From contig JAUHYU010000034.1 of the NCBI GenBank assembly GCA_030426345.1, positions 1 to 48,977 on the forward strand: a stretch of DNA of 48,977 bases. Direction: 5' to 3'. Below the pieces are notes generated by a model. That model was not told the DNA's origin and ran no database searches. It saw only the letters and a program-made list of their open reading frames with translations. A program made the translations under genes and the position numbers. This DNA comes from Bacteroidia bacterium (GTDB lineage: Bacteria; Bacteroidota; Bacteroidia; Cytophagales; Cyclobacteriaceae). Each line of letters begins with the position of its first letter. Position 1 is the stretch's first letter. This document shows, piece by piece, positions 1-7,674 of this stretch.

Positions 1-2
1 TT

Positions 3-1010
3 TCCATCTATTTTGATACAACTGGAAATGCACAGCTGGCAAGTCAATTGGTGTTTTTTGATCAACCTAGGGCACTTTTGTTTGCCAAGATCATCTCTGT
101 TTTTTACTTATTTACCGGTGGGAATTATTGGGTTATCAGTGCTTATTTGAGCCTGATAAATTTTCTGTGTGTTTACTTGTTGGTAGAAGAACTGAGTAAG
201 AAATATCCGGAATTTAAAAGAGCTGCAGCCATTTCATTTTACTTTTTACCCACATTCGTTTTTTGGTCGAGCGGATTGCTCAAGGAAAGCTTGGCAATCG
301 GTGCTTTGGCTCTTGTAGTTGCAATGACCTTGCGGTTGCTGCGAACTCAAAAATATGCCGATTTTCCATGCTGGGCGATCTTATTTTTTGCAGGCTTCCT
401 TCTATGGGAATTGAAGTACTTTTATGCTGCTATGGCCATGCCATTGTTGCTGGTATTGTTGGTCGGGGATATGCTGAGGCGGTGGATCAAAGTATCAAAA
501 ATCCATGCGGCTTTCATGGTTTTAATAGGCTTTTTGGTCGTATCCACATTGCATTACAACTTAGGCCTTTCTCGCGTTCTGGATGTGGTTTATAACAATC
601 ATCAATTGGGTTTGCAGGCTTCAGGTTCGGGTGTGATCCACTTTTTTCAATTTGACGGAAGTGTGTATGGATTTTTGATCAATGTGCCACTGGCATTGTT
701 TAGCGGCTTGTTTCGGCCATGGATATTTGATGCTTTTAATGGATTTCAGGGCATTGTAGCCGTAGAAAATACGCTTGCGCTTGTGTTGCTTTTAGCCGCT
801 TTTTGGAAATCACGTTTCCGGATTCCTCTCCAAAACCCAATAGTAGTTATTGCCTTAGTTTATGTGATTTCACTTGCTGTTTTGCTGGCCTTTGCCACGC
901 CAAACTTCGGTACACTATCCCGCTATAAGGCCGGGTATTGGCCGTTTTTTATCTATTTGGTTTTGGTGCTGGCCATATATCAAAAAAAGCCATCAAAATC
1001 CATGAATTGA
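3..1010 (+). CDS. Polytopic membrane protein, 5' end outside window
   Basis: The reading frame is open from the first bases of the window, so the gene probably begins upstream; a TTG at 48 is the only start-like codon near the edge and I do not favour it. About 335 codons are visible. They encode many hydrophobic segments separated by short charged loops, so this is an inner-membrane protein with roughly eight or more spans. A segment reading FWSSGLLKES lies in an early loop; similar loops occur in EpsG-like or glycosyltransferase-type membrane proteins of polysaccharide synthesis, so a role in surface glycan assembly is possible but not shown. The protein ends in KSMN, encoded by a copy of the repeated AAATCCATG motif. 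A short hairpin follows the stop, and the next gene is convergent. Confidence 0.7.
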   Translation, partial: SIYFDTTGNAQLASQLVFFDQPRALLFAKIISVFYLFTGGNYWVISAYLSLINFLCVYLLVEELSKKYPEFKRAAAISFYFLPTFVFWSSGLLKESLAIGALALVVAMTLRLLRTQKYADFPCWAILFFAGFLLWELKYFYAAMAMPLLLVLLVGDMLRRWIKVSKIHAAFMVLIGFLVVSTLHYNLGLSRVLDVVYNNHQLGLQASGSGVIHFFQFDGSVYGFLINVPLALFSGLFRPWIFDAFNGFQGIVAVENTLALVLLLAAFWKSRFRIPLQNPIVVIALVYVISLAVLLAFATPNFGTLSRYKAGYWPFFIYLVLVLAIYQKKPSKSMN

Positions 1011-1036
1011 AATCCAAGATGATTAGATGGCATTGG

Positions 1037-1055
1037 AATAACCCAAGGTTATTTT
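1037..1055 (+). terminator. Weak hairpin terminator after membrane gene
   Basis: AATAACC (1037-1043) pairs with GGTTATT (1047-1053) across a three-base loop and runs into four T residues. It lies between two convergent genes and would stop forward transcription. The stem is short and A/T-rich, so this is tentative. Confidence 0.4.
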
Positions 1056-1063
1056 AACGTATA

Positions 1064-1831
1064 TTAAGCAGTTTCGAAAATATCTTGTCTTATGTGATTG
1101 GATAGTTCTTTAGGCCAAACAATATATTTTCCATATGGCCCTTCTTTTGAAATACCTCCAACCTGTTTCCCTTTTTTAGTACTAATCCAATCTTCTTCTT
1201 TTTTATACATAAGTCTATTTTCCGTAAGCCATGTATTAATATTTTTACTTGATACTCCAATTAATTTGGATAATTCTTTGGTTGTTAAAAGTTTTGAGTC
1301 TGAATATTGACTTTGAGGACTTTTGGACAATATTTTTGAAATTACTGATTCTCTTTGCTCTTGAGAAGGCGCCTTTTTTTGAAGAGCTTTTGTATAAGAA
1401 AGATCTTCACTACTACGAATTATGAATTCTATATCTTTATATGCTTCTTCATATACATCTCTATCATCCTCATTATCGACATTGATCAATATTCCCATTT
1501 CAGTATTATGCAGTTGAGAAAATTCGTAAAGATTCATCGATGATATTATCATTTTACTTTCACTCAGATAACATTTGGCATGAAGGTTTTTTAAGAAATA
1601 AAGACGTACATAGCTCAAATTTTCCAAAAAGTTCATTTCACCTGGCGCAAGATCTTTCTTTCCGAAGATTATTGTTGTTTCAACTTTGTCCAACTCTTTA
1701 TCTTTGAGCAACGCTTTAACTCTATCAGATAACTTCAAATAAGGACTAATGATGTATAGTTCATTTTTTGCACCTATAATTAATTTCTCTAATTCTGATG
1801 AAACACCGGATGTTCTCAAATACTCAGCCAT
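1064..1831 (-). CDS. PLD-family (HKD-like) protein with C-terminal helix-turn-helix-like region
   Basis: This 255-residue soluble protein has one phospholipase D-superfamily motif: H84-x-K86, then E91 where D is usual, then S97-S98-x-N100. The run LHAKCYL followed by SSMNLYEFS is typical of a PLD-like family often annotated only as a phospholipase D-like domain protein; members of the superfamily are nucleases or phosphotransferases that use the paired histidines of two motifs, so a single-motif protein would have to dimerise. Residues 171-205 (TTKELSKLIGVSSKNINTWL) resemble a small helix-turn-helix, followed by a region containing KYIVWPKEL, similar to C-terminal modules of some phage antirepressor-type or topology-sensing proteins. 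The gene looks more A/T-rich than its neighbours and stands alone, which hints at transfer. A nuclease or defence role is inference. Confidence 0.75.
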   Translation of the reverse strand: MAEYLRTSGVSSELEKLIIGAKNELYIISPYLKLSDRVKALLKDKELDKVETTIIFGKKDLAPGEMNFLENLSYVRLYFLKNLHAKCYLSESKMIISSMNLYEFSQLHNTEMGILINVDNEDDRDVYEEAYKDIEFIIRSSEDLSYTKALQKKAPSQEQRESVISKILSKSPQSQYSDSKLLTTKELSKLIGVSSKNINTWLTENRLMYKKEEDWISTKKGKQVGGISKEGPYGKYIVWPKELSNHIRQDIFETA

Positions 1832-1902
1832 TTTGATATGTATTTTAGTTTATGAAATAGTTATAATTCTTTATAAAAAATGGTAAAATGAATTTTAAAA
1901 GT

Positions 1903-1921
1903 TAGCAATAGCCGATTGCTA
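1903..1921 (-). terminator. Hairpin terminator overlapping lipoprotein stop codon
   Basis: On the reverse strand TAGCAAT pairs with ATTGCTA across a five-base loop (CGGCT) and is followed by AACTTTTAAAA. The TAG stop codon of the lipoprotein gene is the first part of the stem. The poor T-run makes this a moderate call. Confidence 0.45.
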
Positions 1922-3085
1922 CATATTATGATAATAGCTCTGTACCTTTGATGTTAACTGGCCATAGATCGGCCTGCAAAATTCTATAAATAAATCTTGT
2001 GGAGGAGGGGGCATCATTGGCTGTCGATTTGCGATACTTATCTGTTCTTTTGTCAAAGCCCGCTCATCTCCGTTGAAACTTCCCCATTGGTTCATCCAGA
2101 CGAACTCTCCTGGAAACTTATCATGCAGCACGACAGTATTGGAACTGGCATCTACAATGCGCATGCTGAGCAATCCCTTGGAAATCACTTGGCGTGAATT
2201 TTCCCTGAATTTAGCCTTTACCGTTCCATATACATTGACAAGTTCTTCAGAACTGCCTGGTTTTGTAGAAGCCTCAAGAGCAGATTTTTTTATCTGAGAA
2301 ATCACTACACTGTCTTTAGAAACTTCGATGATACGCTCCTGATTATTTACCTGACCAACCACAAAATCATCGAATTGAAAGTATAGGATTTGATCCGGAT
2401 CTTTGAGGTTTTCATCCTTTGCAGAATAAAATCGAATGAATTCATTTCCCTGGTAATTAAATAAAAATTGCTCGATCTGATCTTGGAAAAATGCAACACT
2501 AAGTCCTGCCTGCATCGAAGGAACCGGTGCTTGTTCTACCAGTACTTTTAGCGTGCCGAGATATTTAGCTTCAGCCATTTTATCTTGTACATCAAGATAA
2601 TTGGGCTGGTACCTGTCTGCCTGCACAAAATGGGAAAATGCCTCGATGGCATATGGTCTGGATCCCATGGCGAGGGCTTCTTCTCCTGCCGCATACCTTT
2701 CAGCAGCGGCTTCGCGGGTATGGAATTTTAACTGATTATAATAGTCCTGAGGGTTGTGAATAACCTGTAGGGCTGCAGGGCTCCTGCGGATTTCGTCATG
2801 CATATTGTTGAGCATGGTATACGCATCTACGATTTTGCCATTTTTAAAACGGTCTTGCCCACTTTTCATACGGTTGATCTGGGCCATATAAAAATCTATT
2901 GCCATCGGATAGGCCTGATCCAGTGTTTCCCTGCTTTTTTTGTTATTAGGGCTTTTCCTCAGTTTGCTAACGGATTGCATTACCGAATTATAGTAGTTAC
3001 CTGACTCAAAAGATTTTTTACTGGAATTACAGCCCCAAAAACTTATAATCATTACGGCTACTAGTAGAATGCTGACCTTTTTCAT
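1919..3085 (-). CDS. Lipoprotein of unknown function with helical repeat region
   Basis: The product has 388 residues and starts with a type II signal peptide: MKK, a hydrophobic stretch, and a lipobox ending FWGC with the cysteine at residue 19, so it should be lipid-anchored in the envelope. Residues 25-185 are rich in Ala, Tyr and Arg and look helical, with TPR-like spacing (for example AAAERYAAGEEALAMGSRPY). The C-terminal half looks beta-rich and contains a short proline run (PMMPPPPQD) near the end. I do not recognise a named family. It lies downstream of the ABC exporter gene in the same direction but is separated by about 196 bases containing a possible promoter, so it is probably its own unit. 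Confidence 0.75.
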   Translation of the reverse strand: MKKVSILLVAVMIISFWGCNSSKKSFESGNYYNSVMQSVSKLRKSPNNKKSRETLDQAYPMAIDFYMAQINRMKSGQDRFKNGKIVDAYTMLNNMHDEIRRSPAALQVIHNPQDYYNQLKFHTREAAAERYAAGEEALAMGSRPYAIEAFSHFVQADRYQPNYLDVQDKMAEAKYLGTLKVLVEQAPVPSMQAGLSVAFFQDQIEQFLFNYQGNEFIRFYSAKDENLKDPDQILYFQFDDFVVGQVNNQERIIEVSKDSVVISQIKKSALEASTKPGSSEELVNVYGTVKAKFRENSRQVISKGLLSMRIVDASSNTVVLHDKFPGEFVWMNQWGSFNGDERALTKEQISIANRQPMMPPPPQDLFIEFCRPIYGQLTSKVQSYYHNM

Positions 3086-3132
3086 TTGTTTTGTCTTTAA
3101 TTAAAATTTGCCTGAATACCGCGGTGCCAATG

Positions 3133-3145
3133 ACCGAAATTCGGT
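3133..3145. promoter_or_regulatory. 13-base perfect palindrome upstream of lipoprotein gene
   Basis: ACCGAAATTCGGT is an odd-length perfect palindrome located 48 bases upstream of the lipoprotein start codon and just downstream of a possible -7 element. Its position would suit an operator or a short mRNA hairpin; no regulator is identified. Confidence 0.3.
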
Positions 3146-3159
3146 TTTAATAGGCATTG

Positions 3160-3167
3160 CAAATAAA
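3160..3167 (-). promoter_or_regulatory. Possible -7 element for the lipoprotein gene
   Basis: Read on the reverse strand this is TTTATTTG, one mismatch from the Bacteroidota -7 consensus TAnnTTTG. No convincing TTTG is found at the expected -33 position, so this is weak. Confidence 0.3.
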
Positions 3168-3281
3168 AAAGGTACAGGGGCCAATACTATGCCAATTCGA
3201 ATAGAAAAGAATCATTCGTAATGTTTACGGGAGAATTGCAGTAAATCTGAATTGAGAGGCCTGCCTTGGCAGAAATGAGTT

Positions 3282-5069
3282 TTACTCTTCGATTTCCCGG
3301 CTCACAAGCTGCTTGTCATACAATTGCTTGAAATTGCTGTCGGTGGCCATGAGGTCGTCGTAAGAACCGCTCTCGATGATGTGGCCATTGTCCAATACGA
3401 TAATTTTGTCTGCCAATTTCGCCGAGGAAACTCTGTGTGAAATTATGATACTGGTCTTGTTAGCCATGATTTTTTTCAGGCTGTTCAGGATGTTGTTTTC
3501 TGTTTTGGTGTCCACCGCTGAAAGACAATCGTCCAGAATCAGAAGCCTCGGTTCTTTAGCAAGAGCCCTTGCTATGGATAATCGTTGCTTTTGACCACCT
3601 GATAGTGTGATGCCTCTTTCACCGAGAATAGTTTCCAGTTGCTTTGGAAATTCCATGACATTGGCATAAAGGTCGGCATGCTTCAATGCCTCGATGGTTT
3701 TTTCAGCATTTAGATCGTTTAAACCAAAAGCGACATTATTGGAAATAGTGTCTGAGAAGAGAAAAACATCTTGCGGAACGGAACCAATTTGATCCCTGAA
3801 TTTACTAGGATTATAATCCTTGAGGTTGATGCCGTCTATAAAAACATCTCCTTCTGTAGGGTCAAGAAGTCTACCAATGAGATTTGCCAGAGTGCTCTTG
3901 CCGCTGCCCGTCGTGCCAATAATGGCGATGGATTCACCGGGATTCACTGTAAACGAAATATTTTTAAGTGCTTCAATCCCAGAATCATCATAAGTGAAGC
4001 TTACGTTCTTTAACTCTACTTGGCCAACAATATCTTTTTCTATGTTGTGCTCGGACACGATGTGGTTTTTCGTCTTTAAAAATTCATTGATCCGCTTTTG
4101 CGAAGCAGCAGCTCTTTGGATGATGCTGGTCACCCAGCCCAAAGCCGTGACAGGCCATGTAAGCAAATTGACATACAAAATGAACTCTGCAATATTACCT
4201 ATCGACAATCTGCCATTGATCACTTCTGTTCCTCCTATAAATACTGTCAGAACAGTGCTCAGCCCGATCAGTGACATAATCAAGGGAAAAAACATGGCAT
4301 TTACCTGGGTGAGCTGTAACGATTTCTTTTTGTAGTGATCGCTTTCTTTAGCAAAATTTTTCAAGGAATCCGCTTCTCTAGCAAAGGATTTCAGCACGCG
4401 GATTCCACTAAATGCTTCCTGTACATAAGTGGATAAATCGGAAAGGCTTTCCTGAATTTCTTCGGCTCTTTTGTTAATGATATTGTTGACGAAATAAATG
4501 CTCAACGATAGAATTGGGAGCGGGATCAGGGCATACAAGGTTAGCTTTACACTAATTGAAAACATGACCGGCAGCAGGATAAGTGCGAGAATAATCATAT
4601 TTAGTCCATACATAATCGCAGGGCCGATGTACATTCTGACCTTACTTACATCTTCCGAAATTCTGGCGATGAGGTCGCCAGTGTTATTTTTTCTGTAAAA
4701 ACTTAATGGCAAAGATTGATAATGCGCAAAAATCTCATTTTTAAGATCGTATTCAATATGTCGCGACATGACGATAATGGTCTGTCTTACCAGAAATAAA
4801 AACACACCTCGAAGCAATGCGATTACAAGTATTAGAATCCCATAAAAAACGATACTTTGATTTATCGAATCTCTAAAAATATCCTGCAGTTCCAGATTGT
4901 CAAATGACTTGTAAGTACTCAAGTTTTCAGCTACTAAGTCCAATGCAAACCGTACCAATTGTGCAGGGAGAATCTGAAAAATTGTTGAAAGAATTACAAA
5001 TACCAGTCCCAGCAGGAGATAGGATTTATACTTTAAGAAATATGTATTTAAATAACTAAGTTCCTTCAC
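3282..5069 (-). CDS. ABC exporter, fused membrane and ATPase domains (MdlA/YheI type)
   Basis: The 595-residue protein is a half-transporter. An N-terminal six-helix membrane domain (about 15-315) is followed by an ATP-binding domain with Walker A GTTGSGKS (385-392), signature LSGGQ (489-493), Walker B LLILDD (509-514) and the H-loop ISHR. The residue after the Walker B aspartate is D514, where most exporters have the catalytic glutamate; LDDxLSAVD is characteristic of the MdlA/YheI branch, whose members often work as heterodimers with one degenerate ATP site. It would export lipids, drugs or peptides across the inner membrane; the substrate cannot be read from sequence. No second half-transporter is adjacent. 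The gene is divergent from nusB, with a -7 element about 80 bases upstream. Confidence 0.9.
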   Translation of the reverse strand: MKELSYLNTYFLKYKSYLLLGLVFVILSTIFQILPAQLVRFALDLVAENLSTYKSFDNLELQDIFRDSINQSIVFYGILILVIALLRGVFLFLVRQTIIVMSRHIEYDLKNEIFAHYQSLPLSFYRKNNTGDLIARISEDVSKVRMYIGPAIMYGLNMIILALILLPVMFSISVKLTLYALIPLPILSLSIYFVNNIINKRAEEIQESLSDLSTYVQEAFSGIRVLKSFAREADSLKNFAKESDHYKKKSLQLTQVNAMFFPLIMSLIGLSTVLTVFIGGTEVINGRLSIGNIAEFILYVNLLTWPVTALGWVTSIIQRAAASQKRINEFLKTKNHIVSEHNIEKDIVGQVELKNVSFTYDDSGIEALKNISFTVNPGESIAIIGTTGSGKSTLANLIGRLLDPTEGDVFIDGINLKDYNPSKFRDQIGSVPQDVFLFSDTISNNVAFGLNDLNAEKTIEALKHADLYANVMEFPKQLETILGERGITLSGGQKQRLSIARALAKEPRLLILDDCLSAVDTKTENNILNSLKKIMANKTSIIISHRVSSAKLADKIIVLDNGHIIESGSYDDLMATDSNFKQLYDKQLVSREIEE

Positions 5070-5149
5070 AGGTCAATAAAACTGTTGTGTGCGCACCTTG
5101 ATATAGTAATCCATGGAAAAACCATGCTTTTTCAATGGATTGTGAGGCG

Positions 5150-5157
5150 CAAAAATA
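5150..5157 (-). promoter_or_regulatory. -7 promoter element for the ABC exporter gene
   Basis: On the reverse strand this reads TATTTTTG, an exact match to TAnnTTTG. It lies 80 bases upstream of the exporter start in the divergent region shared with nusB. A clear TTTG was not found 19-21 bases further upstream. Confidence 0.45.
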
Positions 5158-5240
5158 ACCAATCGATACTTGAACATCATCAAGGTTAAACCTAAATGAT
5201 CCGAAAAGAATGAAACTTGTAGGAAATATGTACACATTCA

Positions 5241-5271
5241 ATTTTAAATAAAAGAAAGTTGGCGATATTTG
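5241..5271 (+). promoter_or_regulatory. Promoter for the nusB cluster
   Basis: ATTT at 5241-5244 and GATATTTG at 5264-5271 are 19 bases apart. Both are imperfect, but the start region TTTGCAGTC matches that of the rpsL, rplC and tRNA-Tyr promoters in this window, which raises confidence. The start codon of nusB is about 48 bases downstream. Confidence 0.5.
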
Positions 5272-5319
5272 CAGTCTCAAAAATCATTGCGAGTACACAG
5301 TTCTTTGAAATTGAAATAA

Positions 5320-6492
5320 ATGATAAACCGCAGATCGCTTCGAATCAAAGCTTTTAAAAACCTTTATTCCTATGAAAGTTGTAAAGGAGCCAATTACCTA
5401 TTGGGCAAGGATATGCTCGAAAGGAAGTTTTCTCCAGATTTGAATTCTATGGAAATAATGGACAAGGAGGAGCTTAAGCGCAAGAAGGCCATAGCTTTTG
5501 AATGCTATACGTCACAAATGGATCCTGAAAAGGGTGCAAAATCCATGAATGAAGAAGTGGGAGAGGAAGTTAAAGAAGCGATGCAACTGGTTGATAATCA
5601 AAATGAAAGTGATTTCCGACGATTATCAAAGGATCTGGCGGGAGAAGCAGCAAAAGTCAGCAAGGACTATCTGATGGTTTTATCTCTTTTGGAAGAATTT
5701 GCATTTCAAAACAAAAAACTTTCAGATGAGAAGAAGTCGCATACGCAAACTCTGGGAGCAAAAGCACAAACAAAAACGAATTTATATAGCAATCAGGTTT
5801 GCGCAAAATTGAAAGGCGATGATGCTTTTCAAAAACTAATACAAGCACATAAAGTTAATTGGTCTCAGCATGCAGATCAGTTGCGAGATTGGTACAAAGG
5901 GGTGCTGAATAAGGATGAAATGTTCAGAGCATACATCAAAAAAGAAAGCACAGATTATGAGGGAGATTGGGCTATTCTCGATTATATTTGTCGTGGGATC
6001 ATTTTTAAAAATGACCTTTTTATCAGTTTTTTTGAAGATATTGATTTAGATTGGTCAGAAAACCAATCAATTGTGAGAAGTTTGGTGTTAAAGACATTGA
6101 AATCTGTAAAGGAGGAGTCTGACAAACTACAGATGGCAGATATTTCCTACAATTGGGAAGATGATGCTGCCTATGTGAAAGAGCTTTTTAAGAAAACGGT
6201 GAAAGAAGACGATTATCTGGAAGGTTTGTTAAAAGGAAAATTACAGAATTGGGATATAGAAAGAGTGGCACTTACTGACAAGGTATTGTTAAAAATGGCG
6301 GTGTCAGAGATGATACACTTTCCAAGCATCCCGACGAAGGTGACAATAAACGAGTTCATTGAGATTTCAAAAACATTTAGTACACCAAAAAGCAAAAAAT
6401 TCGTAAATGGCATATTGGATGGATTGGCGATAGATTTGGTGAAAAGCGGAATCATCCAAAAAAGTGGAAGGGGTTTAATTGATAATAAATAA
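5320..6492 (+). CDS. nusB: Transcription antitermination factor NusB, long form
   Basis: NusB binds boxA RNA with NusE (ribosomal protein S10) and lets RNA polymerase read through rRNA operons. This protein has 390 residues, against about 140 in Escherichia coli. The N-terminus MINRRSLRIKAFKNLYSYE is the form seen in Bacteroidota NusB proteins, and the recognisable NusB fold is in the last 120 residues (ERVALTDKVLLKMAVSE, then TINEFIEISKTFSTPKSKKF). The middle, about residues 60-260, is charged and probably helical and has no counterpart in short NusB. The start is an ATG at 5320. The gene opens a tight forward cluster running to coaE; the next start is 11 bases after its stop. NusE/S10 is also encoded in this window (rpsJ). 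Confidence 0.9.
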   Translation: MINRRSLRIKAFKNLYSYESCKGANYLLGKDMLERKFSPDLNSMEIMDKEELKRKKAIAFECYTSQMDPEKGAKSMNEEVGEEVKEAMQLVDNQNESDFRRLSKDLAGEAAKVSKDYLMVLSLLEEFAFQNKKLSDEKKSHTQTLGAKAQTKTNLYSNQVCAKLKGDDAFQKLIQAHKVNWSQHADQLRDWYKGVLNKDEMFRAYIKKESTDYEGDWAILDYICRGIIFKNDLFISFFEDIDLDWSENQSIVRSLVLKTLKSVKEESDKLQMADISYNWEDDAAYVKELFKKTVKEDDYLEGLLKGKLQNWDIERVALTDKVLLKMAVSEMIHFPSIPTKVTINEFIEISKTFSTPKSKKFVNGILDGLAIDLVKSGIIQKSGRGLIDNK

Positions 6493-6503
6493 AGAATAAA
6501 GTC

Positions 6504-6806
6504 ATGAGTAAAAAATCAAATTCAACATTAGCGTTTCTTCTTGGTGCAGCTACCGGGGCGATTCTGGGTATTTTGTATGCTCCAGACAAAGGCTCTAGCA
6601 CAAGAGATAAACTCTCTTTTTTGGTGGATAAATATAAAAGTGAGTTGGAAGAGTTGGTCAACTCCATGGTAGAAGGAGAGGAAGGAACTTCAAGTATTGC
6701 TAAAGAGAAAGGGAAAAAGGTAATTAGTGATGCGAAGGAAAAAGCAGAAAAGCTACTCGAAGATGTAGATGAATTGATCGGTCAGATTAAAGGAGGAAAC
6801 AACTAA
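6504..6806 (+). CDS. YtxH domain protein
   Basis: A 100-residue protein with one N-terminal hydrophobic helix (about residues 7-25, LAFLLGAATGAILGILYAP) followed by a charged, helical tail rich in Lys and Glu. The pattern of a glycine-rich membrane helix, then YAP, then an acidic/basic coiled tail is that of YtxH-domain proteins, small membrane-associated proteins linked to stress responses in some bacteria. Its biochemical role is not known. It is placed between nusB and a DUF1573 lipoprotein with gaps of 11-12 bases, so co-transcription is likely. Confidence 0.8.
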   Translation: MSKKSNSTLAFLLGAATGAILGILYAPDKGSSTRDKLSFLVDKYKSELEELVNSMVEGEEGTSSIAKEKGKKVISDAKEKAEKLLEDVDELIGQIKGGNN

Positions 6807-6818
6807 AATTATCTTGTC

Positions 6819-7343
6819 ATGAGAGGATTAATCAAAAGAATATTTCTATTTCTATTTGCAGTAGGAGCATTACAGGCATGCTCCAATAAAAATGTGGAGA
6901 ACAATATAAAGAGTCTGGAGAGAAGAGTGGCAGCATTGGAAGGAAAATCAGGGATTTCCCCTGCTTCTGCTACGAACTCAACTTCGGAAGAAAATGAAGG
7001 TGATCCAACCAAATTTCCAGTGATGACATTTGAGCAAACCGAACATGATTTTGGAACGATCAAAGAAGGTGATATTGTGGATTATACCTATAAATTTAAG
7101 AACACAGGCAGTTTCCCATTGATCATCAACAAGGCCACCGCAACCTGCGGGTGTACTGTTCCTGAGTGGCCAAAGGATCCCGTTCCCGCTGGTGGAGAGG
7201 GCGTGATCAGGGTGAAATTCAATAGCGAAAACAAGCACAATCTTCAAACAAAATATGTAAGCATCAATGCCAATACAAAACCTGAAGTCACTAAATTAAA
7301 ACTAACAGGTAATGTAATTGCCAAAGACGATTCAAATAGTTAA
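6819..7343 (+). CDS. DUF1573 domain lipoprotein
   Basis: The 174-residue product has a lipoprotein signal peptide with cysteine 21 in LQAC, then a short coiled-coil (NNIKSLERRVAALEGK, about 25-41), a Ser/Thr/Glu linker, and a DUF1573 domain from about residue 67. That domain carries the hallmark features FGTIKEGD, FKNTG and ATCGCTVPEWP, an immunoglobulin-like beta sandwich related to ASPM/SPD-2/Hydin folds. Function is unknown; the lipid anchor and coiled coil suggest an oligomeric envelope protein (the heptad-lipoprotein look recalls Lpp-like spacers, inference only). It sits 12 bases after the YtxH gene and 11 bases before yajC. Confidence 0.85.
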   Translation: MRGLIKRIFLFLFAVGALQACSNKNVENNIKSLERRVAALEGKSGISPASATNSTSEENEGDPTKFPVMTFEQTEHDFGTIKEGDIVDYTYKFKNTGSFPLIINKATATCGCTVPEWPKDPVPAGGEGVIRVKFNSENKHNLQTKYVSINANTKPEVTKLKLTGNVIAKDDSNS

Positions 7344-7354
7344 TTCAAATTTTT

Positions 7355-7666
7355 ATGTTAGGAATATTATTACAAGCCGGCACAGGATCGGCCATGACCG
7401 GAAATCTGGTACTCATAGGTGGTATTATTGTGATTTTTTACTTTTTTATGATCCGCCCACAACAGAAAAAACAAAAGGATCAGAAGAAATTTTTGGATGA
7501 ACTAAGGAAAGGTGATATGGCCGTGACCATGGGTGGAATTCATGGAAAAATTGCGGCTTTGGAGGATGATACTATATTATTGGATGTGGATAAGGGAACA
7601 AAAATAAGGGTCGAAAAGTCATCTATTTCTCTTGAGGCCAGCAAAAAATACAATGATAAAAAATAG
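7355..7666 (+). CDS. yajC: Preprotein translocase accessory subunit YajC
   Basis: YajC is a small single-span membrane protein that associates with the SecDF part of the Sec translocase. This 103-residue protein has a transmembrane helix at about 15-34 ending in FMIRPQQKKQK, the family signature, and a small cytoplasmic domain with MGGIHGKI and the typical DVDKGTKIRVEKSSI stretch. Length is normal. It is flanked by the DUF1573 gene and the YbbR-like gene with gaps of about 10 bases. secD and secF are not in the window, but secE and secY are. Confidence 0.93.
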   Translation: MLGILLQAGTGSAMTGNLVLIGGIIVIFYFFMIRPQQKKQKDQKKFLDELRKGDMAVTMGGIHGKIAALEDDTILLDVDKGTKIRVEKSSISLEASKKYNDKK

Positions 7667-7674
7667 TGGATTAA

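Noticed and set aside
263-595. 110-codon forward frame inside the first membrane gene
   Set aside because: It is a second frame of a coding region with a continuous membrane protein; no independent signal supports it.
3261-3272. Possible terminator CTGCC-TT-GGCAG after the ABC exporter
   Set aside because: The loop is too small for the full stem, and no T-run follows on the reverse strand.
5056-5280. 74-codon reverse frame upstream of the ABC exporter
   Set aside because: It overlaps the exporter start and the divergent promoter region and shows no recognisable protein features.
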